Of a stretch of 64,000 nucleotides of DNA, positions 36,008 through 44,218 are shown one piece after another; position 1 is the first letter of the stretch, and every line of letters starts with the position of its first letter. The stretch comes from Thiohalocapsa halophila (GTDB taxonomy: Bacteria; Pseudomonadota; Gammaproteobacteria; Chromatiales; Chromatiaceae). Below the pieces are notes generated by a model that saw only the letters and a program-made list of their open reading frames with translations, made no database searches and was not told the origin of the DNA. The position numbers and the translations under genes were made by a program. The DNA lies in contig NZ_NRRV01000001.1 in NCBI RefSeq assembly GCF_016583825.1, positions 171,983-235,982 of the forward strand, in the 5' to 3' direction.

Positions 36008-37072
36008 CTAGCCGCCGGACATCCGCGCGAAGGCGGTGCTCTCGGTGACCCGCAGCTCGTCGCCGAAGCGCTCCACGAACAGGGCGATGAGGCCGCGGTC
36101 ATTGGCCAGTGCCATGCCCCGCTCCGGGCCCAGCACCAGCAGGGCCGTGGCCCAGGCATCGGCCTCGGCGCAGCGCTCGGCCAGCACGGTCACGGACGCC
36201 AGCTGGTGGTCCACCGGCCGGCCCGTGGCCGGGTCGATGGTGTGGGAGTAGCGGCGGCCGTCCAGCTCGAAGAAGTTGCGGTAGTCGCCGGAGGTGGCCA
36301 TGCCGAGGTCCGTCAGTGCCACCACCCGCAGCACGACCCGGCGCCCGGGTTCCGGGCGCTCGATGGCGATGCGCCAGGGCTCGCCCTCGGCGTTGACGCC
36401 GCGCCCGCGCAGCTCGCCGCCGATCTCCACCAGATAGTCCGTGATGCCGGCGTCTTCCAGCAGCGCAGCCATGCGGTCGACGCCATAGCCCTTGGCGATG
36501 GCGGACAGATCGACATAGAGATCCGGCTGAGCCTTGCGCAGCGCCGGCGGATCGCTGCGGGTCGCGAGCAAATCCCAGCCGACGCGCGCCAGGGCGGCGT
36601 CGATCTCGGCCTGCGCCGGCAGCTGATCCGCCTTCACCTCGGGCCCGAAGCCCCAGAGGTTTACCAGCGGGCCGACGGTGACGTCGAAGCCGCCGTCGGT
36701 GAGGGTGCTGACGGCGATTGCCGTGTCCACCAGCCGCACCAGCTCGGCGGAGACCGGGAGCCAGTCCGTGCTCTCCGCGGCATTGAAGCGCGAGAGCTCG
36801 GAGCTCGCCCGATAGGTGGACATGCGCTCGTTCACCGCCTCCAGCTCGGCGCTGATGCGCGCATACAGATCCGCCTGGTCCAAGCGCTCCGGCGGATGCG
36901 GCACCTGCACGCTCCAGCTGGTGCCCATGGTGGTGCCTACCAGGCTCAGCGTGTGCTCACGTGGCCCGCAGCCGGACAGGGCCAGCAGCGCCAGGGCGGC
37001 AAAGGCCCCCAACAGCCGCAGGACCGGCGGGCGCGAGCCGAAGCTCAGGGTAGACATGGGTGGCAGCAGCAT
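36008..37072 (-). CDS. apbE: FAD:protein FMN transferase (ApbE-like lipoprotein)
   Basis: A 354-residue protein that attaches FMN to Thr/Ser of Nqr/Rnf-type or other flavoproteins. A lipoprotein signal ends in LALSGC. The ApbE domain shows TTMGTSWSV, NERMSTYRASSELSRFNA, DLSAIAKGYGVDRM, DYLVEIGGELRGRG and the Mg/FAD region ATSGDYRNFFELDGRRYSHTIDPATG. Start is M1 or M6; neither has a clear ribosome-binding site. No Nqr or Rnf gene is nearby, so its client lies elsewhere. Convergent with hemF. Confidence 0.9.
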   Translation of the reverse strand: MLLPPMSTLSFGSRPPVLRLLGAFAALALLALSGCGPREHTLSLVGTTMGTSWSVQVPHPPERLDQADLYARISAELEAVNERMSTYRASSELSRFNAAESTDWLPVSAELVRLVDTAIAVSTLTDGGFDVTVGPLVNLWGFGPEVKADQLPAQAEIDAALARVGWDLLATRSDPPALRKAQPDLYVDLSAIAKGYGVDRMAALLEDAGITDYLVEIGGELRGRGVNAEGEPWRIAIERPEPGRRVVLRVVALTDLGMATSGDYRNFFELDGRRYSHTIDPATGRPVDHQLASVTVLAERCAEADAWATALLVLGPERGMALANDRGLIALFVERFGDELRVTESTAFARMSGG

Positions 37073-37396
37073 GGGCTCAGCAAAAGCAAAATCGGGCGCG
37101 CCGGAGGATCAACACCAAAGCGAGGGCCAGCGCAAACCTCCCAAGCTCGCGACGGCTGGACATGGGCGCCGACCTTATCCAAGCTGCACTCCGTTGCACA
37201 TACCCCCACCCAGCCAAGCCGGCGCCGACGGCAACGCGAGCCGGCTGTGCTCAGCGCCGTTCCCCTTTGTCGTTGTCGTGCTCGTCTGCGCAATGCGACG
37301 ACGACCACGCCATGGCTTGGGCATCATGCTGGGGCATCTTGCTGGGGCGTCTTGCTGGGGAGCTGGGCGTCCGCGACAACGTGAGGCTGCGCAGAG
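37073..37396. other. Intergenic region with 13-bp tandem repeats
   Basis: A 324-bp divergent region between apbE and the Cof-type gene. Three imperfect 13-bp units ending in gctgggg occur at 37322-37334, 37335-37347 and 37348-37360, about 40 bp before the Cof start. No gene was accepted here. Confidence 0.6.
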
Positions 37397-38317
37397 ATGT
37401 ACAAGCTGGTGGTCTCCGACCTGGACGGCACGCTGCTGCGGCCGGATCACCGCCTCGGCGATTATACGCGGGGCGTGCTGGCGCAGCTGCGTGCCTGCGG
37501 GGTCGATCTCGTACTCGCCTCCGGGCGGCACTTCATGGACATCCGCATCCTCGCCGACTCGCTGGCGAGCCATACGCAGGAGCCCGGTGATGCGGTGCGC
37601 GACGGCGCCCGTGGGAGCGGCATCCCTGCCGCGACTCGCCCCGCCGCCGCGAGCGCACCAGGCGAGCGTGGCCACCTCGTCAGCTGTAACGGCGCCGCCG
37701 TCAACACCGCCGACGGCCGGCTCATGCAGGCCACCCGCCTGCCCGCGGAGTCCCTGGACTTCCTGCTCCGAGACCCGCTATTCCGCAATGTGCAAACCAA
37801 CGTCTTCCTCACCGACGCCTGGCTGGTGGAGGAGCCGGACCCGAGCCTGCTGCGCTATCACCAGGACTCGGGCTTCCACTACCAAGTGGCGGACTTTGCG
37901 GCCTTGGACGGCACCGATGTGCTCAAGGTCATCTACCATGGCGAGCATCGGCATCTGCTGGCGCTGGAAGCGGAGATCCTCGCCCGCCACGACGGCCGAC
38001 TCGGCACCACCTTCTCGCTGCCGCAGACGCTGGAGGTGATGGCCCATGGCGTGAGCAAAGGGGCGGCGCTGGCGCGCCTGCTCGATGATCTGGCGCTGAC
38101 GCCGGCCGATGTGGTCTGCTTCGGCGACGGCCTCAACGACCTGGAGATGCTCCAGCTCGTGGCCAATGGCGGCGGCCTGGCGCTGTTGATGGACAACGCC
38201 GATCAGCGCGTGCACCAGGCCCTGCCGGATCTGCCCCGTATCGGCAGCCATGCGGACGAGGCGGTGGCAGGATATCTGGCACGGATGCTGGCGCAAGGCG
38301 GCTTCGAGCCGGCGTGA
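37397..38317 (+). CDS. Cof-type HAD phosphatase carrying a REP-like insertion
   Basis: A 306-residue HAD-IIB phosphatase: motif I VSDLDGTLL at the N-terminus, ending with CFGDGLNDLEML and LLMDNA. The family acts on sugar phosphates and similar small substrates. Between the first helix region (DIRILADSLASHT) and LVSCNGAAV there is a GC-rich stretch of about 35 residues (GARGSGIPAATRP ...) not expected in relatives. It coincides with a REP-like element at 37611-37636 that reads through in frame. The core motifs remain intact, so the enzyme may still function. Confidence 0.82.
   Translation: MYKLVVSDLDGTLLRPDHRLGDYTRGVLAQLRACGVDLVLASGRHFMDIRILADSLASHTQEPGDAVRDGARGSGIPAATRPAAASAPGERGHLVSCNGAAVNTADGRLMQATRLPAESLDFLLRDPLFRNVQTNVFLTDAWLVEEPDPSLLRYHQDSGFHYQVADFAALDGTDVLKVIYHGEHRHLLALEAEILARHDGRLGTTFSLPQTLEVMAHGVSKGAALARLLDDLALTPADVVCFGDGLNDLEMLQLVANGGGLALLMDNADQRVHQALPDLPRIGSHADEAVAGYLARMLAQGGFEPA
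37611..37636 (+). repeat. REP-like repeat inside the Cof-type coding sequence
   Basis: gtgggagcggcatccctgcc plus gcgact, same orientation and nearly the same sequence as the first unit at 35908. It translates in frame as SGIPAATR within the hydrolase. Confidence 0.85.
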
Positions 38318-38525
38318 GGCCCCCTTGCCGTCGACGGGACGGGACCGGCACCCGACCGCGCGTTCTTGATGCAACGAGCGCCGCACCGCAGCCACCGCAG
38401 CGGGCTGTCGCAGCCGCCAGTCGGGGCAGAACGCGCTGCGCCAGACCGGCTCGAGCCGCGGCGCCGGTTTTGTTGCGCCTGCTGCCCGTTGCGGCCGTTG
38501 CGCGACCCGAGCCCAAACCACCGAC

Positions 38526-38951
38526 ATGACCCTGCAAGTCACTCCCAACATCGCCATCGACGAAGACGAGCTCAGCGAGCGCTTCGTGCGCGCGCCCGGA
38601 CCCGGCGGCCAGAACGTCAACAAGGTCGAAACCGCCGCACAGTTGCGCTTCGACGTGCGCCATTCGCCGTCGCTGCCGGCGGGCGTACGGGCACGCCTCG
38701 AGAAGCTCGCCGGCTCCCGCGTCGACAGCGACGGCGTGCTGACCATCCACGCCCACCGCCACCGCACCCGCGAGCGCAACCGCGCCGACGCCCGCGAGCG
38801 CCTGGCGGCGCTCATCGCCAAGGCGAGCCACGTCCCCAAGCCGCGGCGCCCCACCAAGCCCTCCCGTGCCGCCAAGGCCCGCCGGGTGGAGGAGAAGAAG
38901 CAGCGCGCCCGAACCAAGCGACTGCGGGGCTCGATCCGCGGCGACGAGTAA
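38526..38951 (+). CDS. arfB: Alternative ribosome-rescue factor ArfB (YaeJ-type peptidyl-tRNA hydrolase)
   Basis: A 141-residue class-I release-factor-like domain without codon recognition. The catalytic GGQ is at 27-29 in RAPGPGGQNVNKVETAAQLRF. A basic C-terminal tail (PKPRRPTKPSRAAKARRVEEKKQRARTKRLRG) enters the mRNA channel of stalled ribosomes. Length and tail match ArfB of Gammaproteobacteria. Confidence 0.93.
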   Translation: MTLQVTPNIAIDEDELSERFVRAPGPGGQNVNKVETAAQLRFDVRHSPSLPAGVRARLEKLAGSRVDSDGVLTIHAHRHRTRERNRADARERLAALIAKASHVPKPRRPTKPSRAAKARRVEEKKQRARTKRLRGSIRGDE

Positions 38952-39064
38952 GCCGCCCGACGCATCACTCAATCACGGAGCAGCGGCGGCGCCATCCCAC
39001 TCGGGACGATTATCGGGGCTCGCAGGGCCGAAGGGCCCGCTCCACCCGGGAGGACACACCGACC

Positions 39065-39535
39065 ATGAGCATCCGCCTGGATGTCGCCGCCCTCGTGCTG
39101 GCGACCACTTGTTATGCATCGACCACCGAGGCCCTCGCGGGCGAGGATTCGTCACCGGCACTCACCTGGAACTGCGCCGGCTGCCATGGACCCGACGGCG
39201 TCAGTGTCGGCTCGGCCATGCCCAGCATCGCCGGTATGGACCCGCGCTATTTCATTCCACTGATGCGCCGCTTCGGCTCCGACGAGCGCTGGTCCACGGT
39301 CATGGGTCGCATCGCCAGGGGGTACGACTCGCTGGAGCTGCGGGCCATGGCCTTATACTTCGCCGACGGCGACTGGATACCCGCCGGCGTGAGTGCCGAC
39401 GCCGATCTGCCGGTGGGAGATGCGGGGGTCCCTCCCCGCAAGGCGCTCGAAAGCGTCAGCGGCGGGCTGAGAGCGCCGCGCCGGCCGCGGGCTCCACGGC
39501 GAAGTCCTCGTCGACTTCTTCGGCGATTTCCATAG
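39065..39535 (+). CDS. Truncated FccA/c4-like cytochrome c (single haem)
   Basis: A 156-residue exported protein. After a signal peptide there is one haem site CAGCH (37-41) and the FccA/c4-like block GVSVGSAMPSIAGMDPRYF ... MGRIARGYDSLELRAMALYFADGDWIPAG, matching the first half of the dihaem cytochrome subunit of flavocytochrome c sulfide dehydrogenase. The second haem half is missing. After residue ~107 the frame runs into unrelated Arg/Pro-rich sequence antisense to the multihaem gene, which it overlaps by 80 bp. No fccB follows. It may be a degenerate gene or a functional single-haem protein with a random tail. GGAGG precedes the ATG. Confidence 0.7.
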   Translation: MSIRLDVAALVLATTCYASTTEALAGEDSSPALTWNCAGCHGPDGVSVGSAMPSIAGMDPRYFIPLMRRFGSDERWSTVMGRIARGYDSLELRAMALYFADGDWIPAGVSADADLPVGDAGVPPRKALESVSGGLRAPRRPRAPRRSPRRLLRRFP

Positions 39536-41822
39536 ACGACAGCTCTTCGACCCGCTCCGGCGGATAGCCCAGGGCGGCGAAGTCCATGATGCCGTCGGGG
39601 CTGTGGCAGTCCTTGCAGGTGTGGCCCTGGCGCTGGATGCCGTGATTGACCATGAGCGTGCCCATTTGGCGCATCCAGTTGGCCTGCACATTGGGCGTGC
39701 TGCCATCGGGCAGGATGGGGAACTTCGTCTTCCAGCCGCCCTCGACGCCGAAGTAGGACATGAACTCGTCCATCATGTAGAGCTTGAAGGGCTCCTGATA
39801 CATGCGTCGGACGATGGGGTCCTGAATGGCGACCTTCATGGACTCCAGTGGATCACCCTGCTGATAGTAGGTGGCGTAGTCGAAGGGCAGGATCATGGCC
39901 CCGAACGGCCCTTGGTTGGTCATGTCCTCGTACATCATGGCGTTGAAGGGCTTGAAAGGATAGATGCGGCTCTCGCCGCTTTCCATGGCCGCCTTCAGGT
40001 TCTTCTGGATCATGGCCTTGCGCTTCTCGAGCATCTCCGGCGGGAGCTGCGACAGGGGCTGGGTGGCGGCCTTGACGTATTGCTCCACGTCCAGGTCCGG
40101 ATAGCTCTGCTTCAGCTCCTCCGCTTTGGCGCGGACGGCTTCGATGATCTCCGGGTCCGTGATCTCGGCCATCTGCTGCATCAGCGGGTTGTAGCTGCCG
40201 TCACCCTCGGGGTTGCTGCCGAGCGCATTGGCCAGGAAGGTGCCATTGCCGTTGAACCACAGGTAGATGATGCCCTTGCCCGGCTCGCCGGACTTGTAGA
40301 CGTCGGTGAACTCCCAGAGGCCCTCGTCCTCGTTCCAGGTGGGGTGCACCCAGTCGCGCAAAACGACGTTGTTGTCCTCCAGCTGCTTGATGTGGCAGGT
40401 CTCGCAGGCGATGCGAGCGACGTGGCCATTCAGCAGCGCGCGGTGGTCGGAGGCGTTGTGCGGCGCCTTGCTGTGGCAGCTCTCGCAGGTGACGTCCTTA
40501 TCCGGCAGGTCGTTGGCCACCAGGTCGACGCCCATACGCCCGCGCGGGATCTTGTGCCCCTCGGGCACATGGCAGTCGGTGCACTGGATGTTGGCCGCGG
40601 CGTGGACATCGTGCGCTTCGCTGAAAGGGTTACCGCGCTTGGCGCCGGTGTGCAGGATGCGCTGGTGCTTCTCGCCCAGGTGCTTGGCGGCGACGTTGTG
40701 CACATAGGCGTCGCCGCCCATGTTGTGCTGGTGACAGTTGAGGCAGTTCTCCTTGCTGGTCTGGCCGACGGTGATGGCTGCGCGCATGCTGCGGTCTTGG
40801 TTCCAGCGCGTACCATGCTTGTCCTCGAGGACATAGCGCTGGTTCATGTCGTACTGATCCGAATGGCAGATGAGGCAGTCGATGCCCTGCTTCGCCGTCT
40901 GCGGCACGTCTCCCACCGGCATCATCTTCTCGGTGGCCGGATGGTAATTGCCGCCAATGTGGCACTGCCCGCAGCCCTCGCTGCGCAGGACCGTCTGGCC
41001 GTGTGCGCCTGCACCAGGCTCGGCCGCGCCGGAGTGGGGCTCGGACACGGCATCGGCGGGGCCATCGGACTCGCCGTAGGCGATCTGCGTCACGCCGGGC
41101 TCGCCCGCATCGGCGCCGTCCACAGGGGAGTGGGCCGGCTCGGTGGCCGGCTCGCTGTGGGGTTGCGTCTCCACCAGCGCGGCCCAGCCCGTCCAGGAGA
41201 AGCTGCCGGGAATGCCGCAGGCGCGGTTGATCTTGCCGACGGGGATCTGTCGGTTTTCCGGCGCGTTCACCAGGCGGCCGTCGTAGCCGTAGGTGGAGAA
41301 GCCGCCGGCGGCCGCGCTCTGGAACTTGAAATGCACCGAGTTGACGATATCGCCCAGGGTGTCGACCGTCTCCAGGCTGCCGTCGCCGTGCTGCACCTGC
41401 ATGGTCTCGTGGCACTCCAGGCAGGTGGCCGGGCCCTGGTAGGTGCGCATGCCGGCGTCACGGAAGTACTTGATGTGGCTGTAGTCCGTGTCCTCCATGA
41501 AGGAGGGCGTCTGCATCAGCATCTCGACCTTCAGCTCGCGCGCGAAGGGATCCCCGTCCATGGCGACGATGGCCTCGGCGCGCTCGCGCCGGGCTGCTTC
41601 GGTGAGGTCCAGCGCCAGCTGCTCGAATTCGGCATCCGACAGGGTCTCGCTGTTCGGATAGGTGAGCGGTGCGTTGGTGACGCCGGTGTAGGCATCGAAG
41701 GCGATGGGGTATACCACCTTGTAGAGGAGATAGCCCGCGGCGAGCACGGCGATGCCGATCAGCGCCCAGCGGCCGGCCCGCGGCGGTTTGGCGTTGGCAT
41801 TGGCTTGTGCAGAGGTGTTCAT
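39456..41822 (-). CDS. Membrane-anchored octahaem cytochrome c, tetrathionate-reductase (OTR)-like
   Basis: 788 residues. One N-terminal membrane helix (about 18-37) anchors a periplasmic protein with eight CxxCH motifs at Cys 134, 284, 316, 360, 414, 446, 473 and 736. The order and context (GPATCLECH; INRACGIPGSFSW; GCGQCHIGGNY; IDCLICH; ENCLNCHQHNMGGDA; CTDCHVPEGH; CESCHSKAPH; ACETCH) resemble the octahaem tetrathionate/nitrite reductase family. An Ala/Pro/Glu-rich insertion (about 218-280) separates haems 1 and 2, and a roughly 310-residue extension carries the last haem. It is the last gene of a module with the cytochrome b and heptahaem genes upstream. Confidence 0.85.
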   Translation of the reverse strand: MNTSAQANANAKPPRAGRWALIGIAVLAAGYLLYKVVYPIAFDAYTGVTNAPLTYPNSETLSDAEFEQLALDLTEAARRERAEAIVAMDGDPFARELKVEMLMQTPSFMEDTDYSHIKYFRDAGMRTYQGPATCLECHETMQVQHGDGSLETVDTLGDIVNSVHFKFQSAAAGGFSTYGYDGRLVNAPENRQIPVGKINRACGIPGSFSWTGWAALVETQPHSEPATEPAHSPVDGADAGEPGVTQIAYGESDGPADAVSEPHSGAAEPGAGAHGQTVLRSEGCGQCHIGGNYHPATEKMMPVGDVPQTAKQGIDCLICHSDQYDMNQRYVLEDKHGTRWNQDRSMRAAITVGQTSKENCLNCHQHNMGGDAYVHNVAAKHLGEKHQRILHTGAKRGNPFSEAHDVHAAANIQCTDCHVPEGHKIPRGRMGVDLVANDLPDKDVTCESCHSKAPHNASDHRALLNGHVARIACETCHIKQLEDNNVVLRDWVHPTWNEDEGLWEFTDVYKSGEPGKGIIYLWFNGNGTFLANALGSNPEGDGSYNPLMQQMAEITDPEIIEAVRAKAEELKQSYPDLDVEQYVKAATQPLSQLPPEMLEKRKAMIQKNLKAAMESGESRIYPFKPFNAMMYEDMTNQGPFGAMILPFDYATYYQQGDPLESMKVAIQDPIVRRMYQEPFKLYMMDEFMSYFGVEGGWKTKFPILPDGSTPNVQANWMRQMGTLMVNHGIQRQGHTCKDCHSPDGIMDFAALGYPPERVEELSSMEIAEEVDEDFAVEPAAGAALSARR

Positions 41823-41903
41823 GGTCTGGAAGTCCGTATACGGCTCGGCTGTCTCGAAGGTTGACCTGATTGTACGACGCAGTCGTCGGCGCCCGGCGGC
41901 GAT

Positions 41904-42563
41904 TTACTGCGTCTCGGCGGCGGCGCCGTCCCTCGCGCCTCGCCCCTCGTCACTCGCACCTTCCCGATGCCAGCCGCTGATCATGGCCTTGAGGTTCGTG
42001 GTGGGGGTCTCGCCGGTGGTGATGATGTACACGTGCACCACCAGGAACAGCAGCATCATCCAAGCCAGCAGCAGGTGCGCCATGGCCACCACCCAGATGC
42101 TGCCGAAGCCGAAGATCGTCTCCGGCAGCTCCGCCGAGAACAGGAAGGCCCAGCCGCTGATAATCAGCAGCGGCATCAGGCCGTACATGACACCGACGTA
42201 GCTCAGGGTCTGGAGCGCATTCAGCTTGTGCTCGGCGCTGACGTGAAATGGGTGGGGCTCGTTCACGAAGATGCCGTAGACGTAGTAGCGCACCTGGCGG
42301 TAGAGATCCGTGGGCAGGGTGCGCAGGTTGATCAGGTAGTGCTTGCCGTTGCCGCCCACCAGGTTGCCGATCAGAAACAGCACCCAGGAGACGGTCAGCA
42401 GGATGCCGCTGGTGTTGTGCACCGGCACGGCAACGTCGAAGGGGATCAGCCAGCCGAGGGCAAAATGCATGCTGATCCCTGTAATCAAAGACACCGTGAA
42501 CAGCAGGGCGTTCAGCCAGTGCCAGAGCCTGAGCCAGACGGGATACAGATAAATTGCGCTCAT
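41904..42563 (-). CDS. Membrane dihaem cytochrome b subunit (thiosulfate-reductase/hydrogenase type)
   Basis: A 219-residue integral protein with four membrane helices. Candidate haem-b histidines are His 15 (LRLWHWLNA), His 49 (VPVHNTSG), His 163 (VAMAHLLLAW) and His 177 (LVVHVYI), the pattern of the Ni/Fe-hydrogenase-type cytochrome b family, which exchanges electrons between the quinone pool and periplasmic partners. Its ATG overlaps the end of the heptahaem gene by 4 bp, so they are coupled. The short Glu/Ala-rich C-terminus is cytoplasmic. It is likely the quinone-linked hub of the module. Confidence 0.88.
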   Translation of the reverse strand: MSAIYLYPVWLRLWHWLNALLFTVSLITGISMHFALGWLIPFDVAVPVHNTSGILLTVSWVLFLIGNLVGGNGKHYLINLRTLPTDLYRQVRYYVYGIFVNEPHPFHVSAEHKLNALQTLSYVGVMYGLMPLLIISGWAFLFSAELPETIFGFGSIWVVAMAHLLLAWMMLLFLVVHVYIITTGETPTTNLKAMISGWHREGASDEGRGARDGAAAETQ

Positions 42564-43972
42564 TGGGCCTCCCCCTTGGCCGTGTGGGCCCGCTTGTGTG
42601 CCAAATACCGACCGTAGCCATGGGCGGCGATGCCGATGACCATCAGCCCGACGATGGCGAGCCCGATCAGGTCGATCAGCGGGCTGCGGCTCATGCCGAT
42701 GATATAGGCATCGTTGTAAATGGCGTGGGAGAAGAAGCCCGCCTGCTCACGCTCTTGCTCGGCGCGGTGCACATAGAGCTGGGCGAGCAGCTGGCCGCCC
42801 TGACTGTGGCATTCGACGCAGTTCTGATTGCTGTCCTCGGCGCCCAGCAGCTCGTGCGAAGGGGCGTAGAGGTCGCGGCCTTCCACCGGCGTGTGGCAGT
42901 CGATGCAGCGCACCGAGGCCCAGTGCCGCCGCGGCTGCGGCAGCCAATCGTGCCCCTTGGGCACCGGCGAGCGCAGCTCCGTGTGGCAGTCTAGGCACAG
43001 ATTGTTGTTGGCGGCGACCACCTGCGGCACCGGCGTGTCGTTGGGCACCGGGCGGAACTCGTGCGGGTTGTGGCATGAAAAGCAGCTGAAGGGCTCCTCC
43101 TCCTGCTTGGCATGCACGCTGTCGTGGTACTGGATGTCGAAGCCGTCGAGCTTGGGCGGCTGGTGCGCCTCGTCGTCCTGGCGCTCCGCATGGCATTCCA
43201 CGCATTGCAGGCCTTCGTCGGCGCTGCTGGTGCGGTGCGGATAGTGCTTGTAGCCACGGTCGTGGCAGTCGCGACAGGCGAGCTCGTTGTGCACCGAGTG
43301 CTTGTAAGCCTCGCGGTCGATGGAAAGATCGACGATCTCCCGGGTCTCGCGGTCCCGATAGGCCATGGTCTCCATCCAATGGCAGCGCATGCACTCCGGG
43401 CTGTCGCCGCTGCTAATGCCGCCCGCCTGCCCGGACTCACCACCGGCTTCGGCACCCGCGCGCGCCATCCCGGCGCCCGACGCGCCGCTAACGTCCGGAT
43501 AGGCGGATTCGGCAGGCTCGGGGGCCACCGCCGGCGCTGCCGGCGGCTCGGGCGCTGCCGGCGGCTCGGCGACCGTGATGGCCGCCCCGGCATCGTCTGC
43601 GGCAGCGATGGCCCGTGCACCTGCGCCAGCCCCTGTCGGCATGCCCGCCTGCGGCGCCTGAGCGGACACCGGTGCCACCTCGGCCGGCATGCCGGCGCTC
43701 GGTTGTTGCGCGGCTTGCGGCGGCTGGGGCTGGGGCCGGGGCTGAGCGGGTAGCGGAGCTGCCGCCGGATATTGAGGCCCCACCATGGGCGCAAAGCCGG
43801 GAGGGGGCGGCGGGTAGCCGCCGGGCGCGGGCACCCAACGGGGTGGGTAGATCTCGCCGCCATCGTCAGCGTGGACGGCGCCTGGCACTGCCGAGGAGAA
43901 CAGCAGCGACAGCAGCATGGCCAGCGACCACGGGGCCGCCTGGCTGCGCAGGTGATTCAGGATGCCACTCAT
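42560..43972 (-). CDS. Heptahaem cytochrome c with C-terminal membrane anchor
   Basis: A 470-residue exported protein. A signal peptide (1-35) is followed by an extended Pro/Ala/Gln-rich linker (about 42-190) and seven CxxCH motifs at Cys 194, 233, 257, 297, 326, 356 and 385, with extra His (YKHSVHNE, YHDSVHAK, PSHELL) suitable as distal ligands. It ends in a membrane helix (431-452) and a short basic tail. The haem core resembles NapC/NrfH- and c3-like electron-transfer cytochromes. It is the first gene of the b/c module and is coupled by overlap to cytochrome b. Confidence 0.85.
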   Translation of the reverse strand: MSGILNHLRSQAAPWSLAMLLSLLFSSAVPGAVHADDGGEIYPPRWVPAPGGYPPPPPGFAPMVGPQYPAAAPLPAQPRPQPQPPQAAQQPSAGMPAEVAPVSAQAPQAGMPTGAGAGARAIAAADDAGAAITVAEPPAAPEPPAAPAVAPEPAESAYPDVSGASGAGMARAGAEAGGESGQAGGISSGDSPECMRCHWMETMAYRDRETREIVDLSIDREAYKHSVHNELACRDCHDRGYKHYPHRTSSADEGLQCVECHAERQDDEAHQPPKLDGFDIQYHDSVHAKQEEEPFSCFSCHNPHEFRPVPNDTPVPQVVAANNNLCLDCHTELRSPVPKGHDWLPQPRRHWASVRCIDCHTPVEGRDLYAPSHELLGAEDSNQNCVECHSQGGQLLAQLYVHRAEQEREQAGFFSHAIYNDAYIIGMSRSPLIDLIGLAIVGLMVIGIAAHGYGRYLAHKRAHTAKGEAQ

Positions 43973-44218
43973 CTAGGCCTACTCGTGCTCATTCACGGAA
44001 TCGGGACCGGGATCGCCCGGCGGAGGTTCACGCTACCGGCCGACATCGGCACGGATAATGATCTGACGCAAAAAGCAGGCCCGCGAAGCCCAGACGGAGC
44101 CTCGGCGAGACAGCGCCCAACGTCGGTATTGATCCGGGACAGGTGCGCATGCGCCAGCGGTGGAGCGCCAACGGTGGAGCTCAGGGCCCGCCCGGACCGT
44201 GCTTCTGGCGCGCAGAGG

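Noticed and set aside
39603..41864. A 753-codon open frame on the plus strand opposite the octahaem gene.
   Set aside because: It is the exact antisense of a protein with eight haem motifs. Its Val/Leu/His-rich composition is what antisense of GC-rich coding DNA gives, and no family resemblance is seen.
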